Source of the DNA: Schistocerca nitens | Taxonomy: Eukaryota; Arthropoda; Insecta; Orthoptera; Acrididae | Assembly: GCF_023898315.1 (NCBI RefSeq) | Contig: NC_064621.1 | Span: 128,648,521-128,712,520, forward strand | Length of the DNA stretch: 64,000 bases | Reading direction: 5' to 3' | Shown here: in pieces, positions 63,959-64,000 of the stretch | Layout of the letters: every line of letters begins with the position of its first letter | Numbering within the stretch: the first letter of the stretch is position 1 | Program-made: the position numbers and the translations under genes | The notes under the pieces: generated by a model | What the model was told of the DNA's origin: nothing | The model's database searches: none | The model's input: the letters and a program-made list of their open reading frames with translations, nothing else

Positions 63959-64000
63959 CGAATTTTCAAAGTCAAATTAAGAGTGGTAAATAGACGACTG

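Noticed and set aside
1..64000. CRISPR arrays, prophage, bacterial operons or defence systems
   Set aside because: Nothing in the window has regular spaced repeats, ribosome-binding sites or bacterial gene density; all multi-copy sequences are eukaryotic TEs.

Overview
The window looks like repeat-packed chromosomal DNA from a large-genome insect, most likely a grasshopper of the genus Schistocerca. The strongest clue is a tRNA-derived SINE with a Ser/Leu-like head and a body I recognise from locust sequences; it is present about a dozen times, mostly between 9-15 bp target-site duplications (TSDs). No bacterial operons, phage genes or CRISPR are present. I found no host protein-coding gene that I can defend, so this is best read as intergenic or intronic sequence built almost entirely of nested transposable elements. 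Assignments to species and TE clades rest on motif recognition, not a database search.

Layout. 0-4 kb: tail of an L1/Tx1-like LINE, a foldback (palindromic) repeat and a 1.1 kb 'segment B'. 4-7 kb: unclassified DNA with one SINE. 7.1-15 kb: an R1/I-type LINE fragment (minus strand), then a decayed Ty3/gypsy pol gene split by about 3.6 kb of later insertions, including an apparently intact Tc1 element (12.0-13.4 kb). 15.2-20.1 kb: a nearly complete but broken L1/Tx1-like LINE with ORF1 and ORF2. 20.2-26.2 kb: a second foldback plus segment B copy, now carrying a SINE, a tRNA-like insert and a young RTE LINE that itself contains a SINE. 26.7-29.4 kb: a mariner containing a Tc1-like element. 29.4-36.3 kb: mariner and Tc1 remnants, plus a Penelope-like element with a GIY-YIG endonuclease. 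36.3-39.3 kb: a CpG-rich island, a solo LTR and a hammerhead-like RNA motif. 39-46 kb: decayed Tc1 elements, SINEs and a 311 bp palindrome with a hammerhead-like motif in each arm. 47-49.6 kb: a Tc1 copy split by a CR1/L2-like LINE. 51.6-53 kb: a SINE split by a 1.16 kb long-TIR element. 54.4-61 kb: a Tc1 split by a SINE, two more SINEs and a badly decayed RTE-like LINE. 61.7-63.1 kb: a third Tc1 copy with one nonsense change. 63.8 kb: an 80 bp tandem duplication.

How it works together: there is no pathway here. The nested insertions give relative ages. Segment B copy 1 serves as an empty site for a SINE and for the RTE LINE found in copy 2. The most active-looking elements are the three near-identical Tc1 copies (one with an intact 346-residue transposase), the RTE LINE (open reading frame continuous once its SINE is discounted) and the SINEs with clean TSDs. 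The most unusual features are hammerhead-like self-cleaving RNA motifs at Penelope-type ends and in a palindrome, and two unrelated foldback families that each carry a tRNA-like (pol III A/B box) sequence in their arms.
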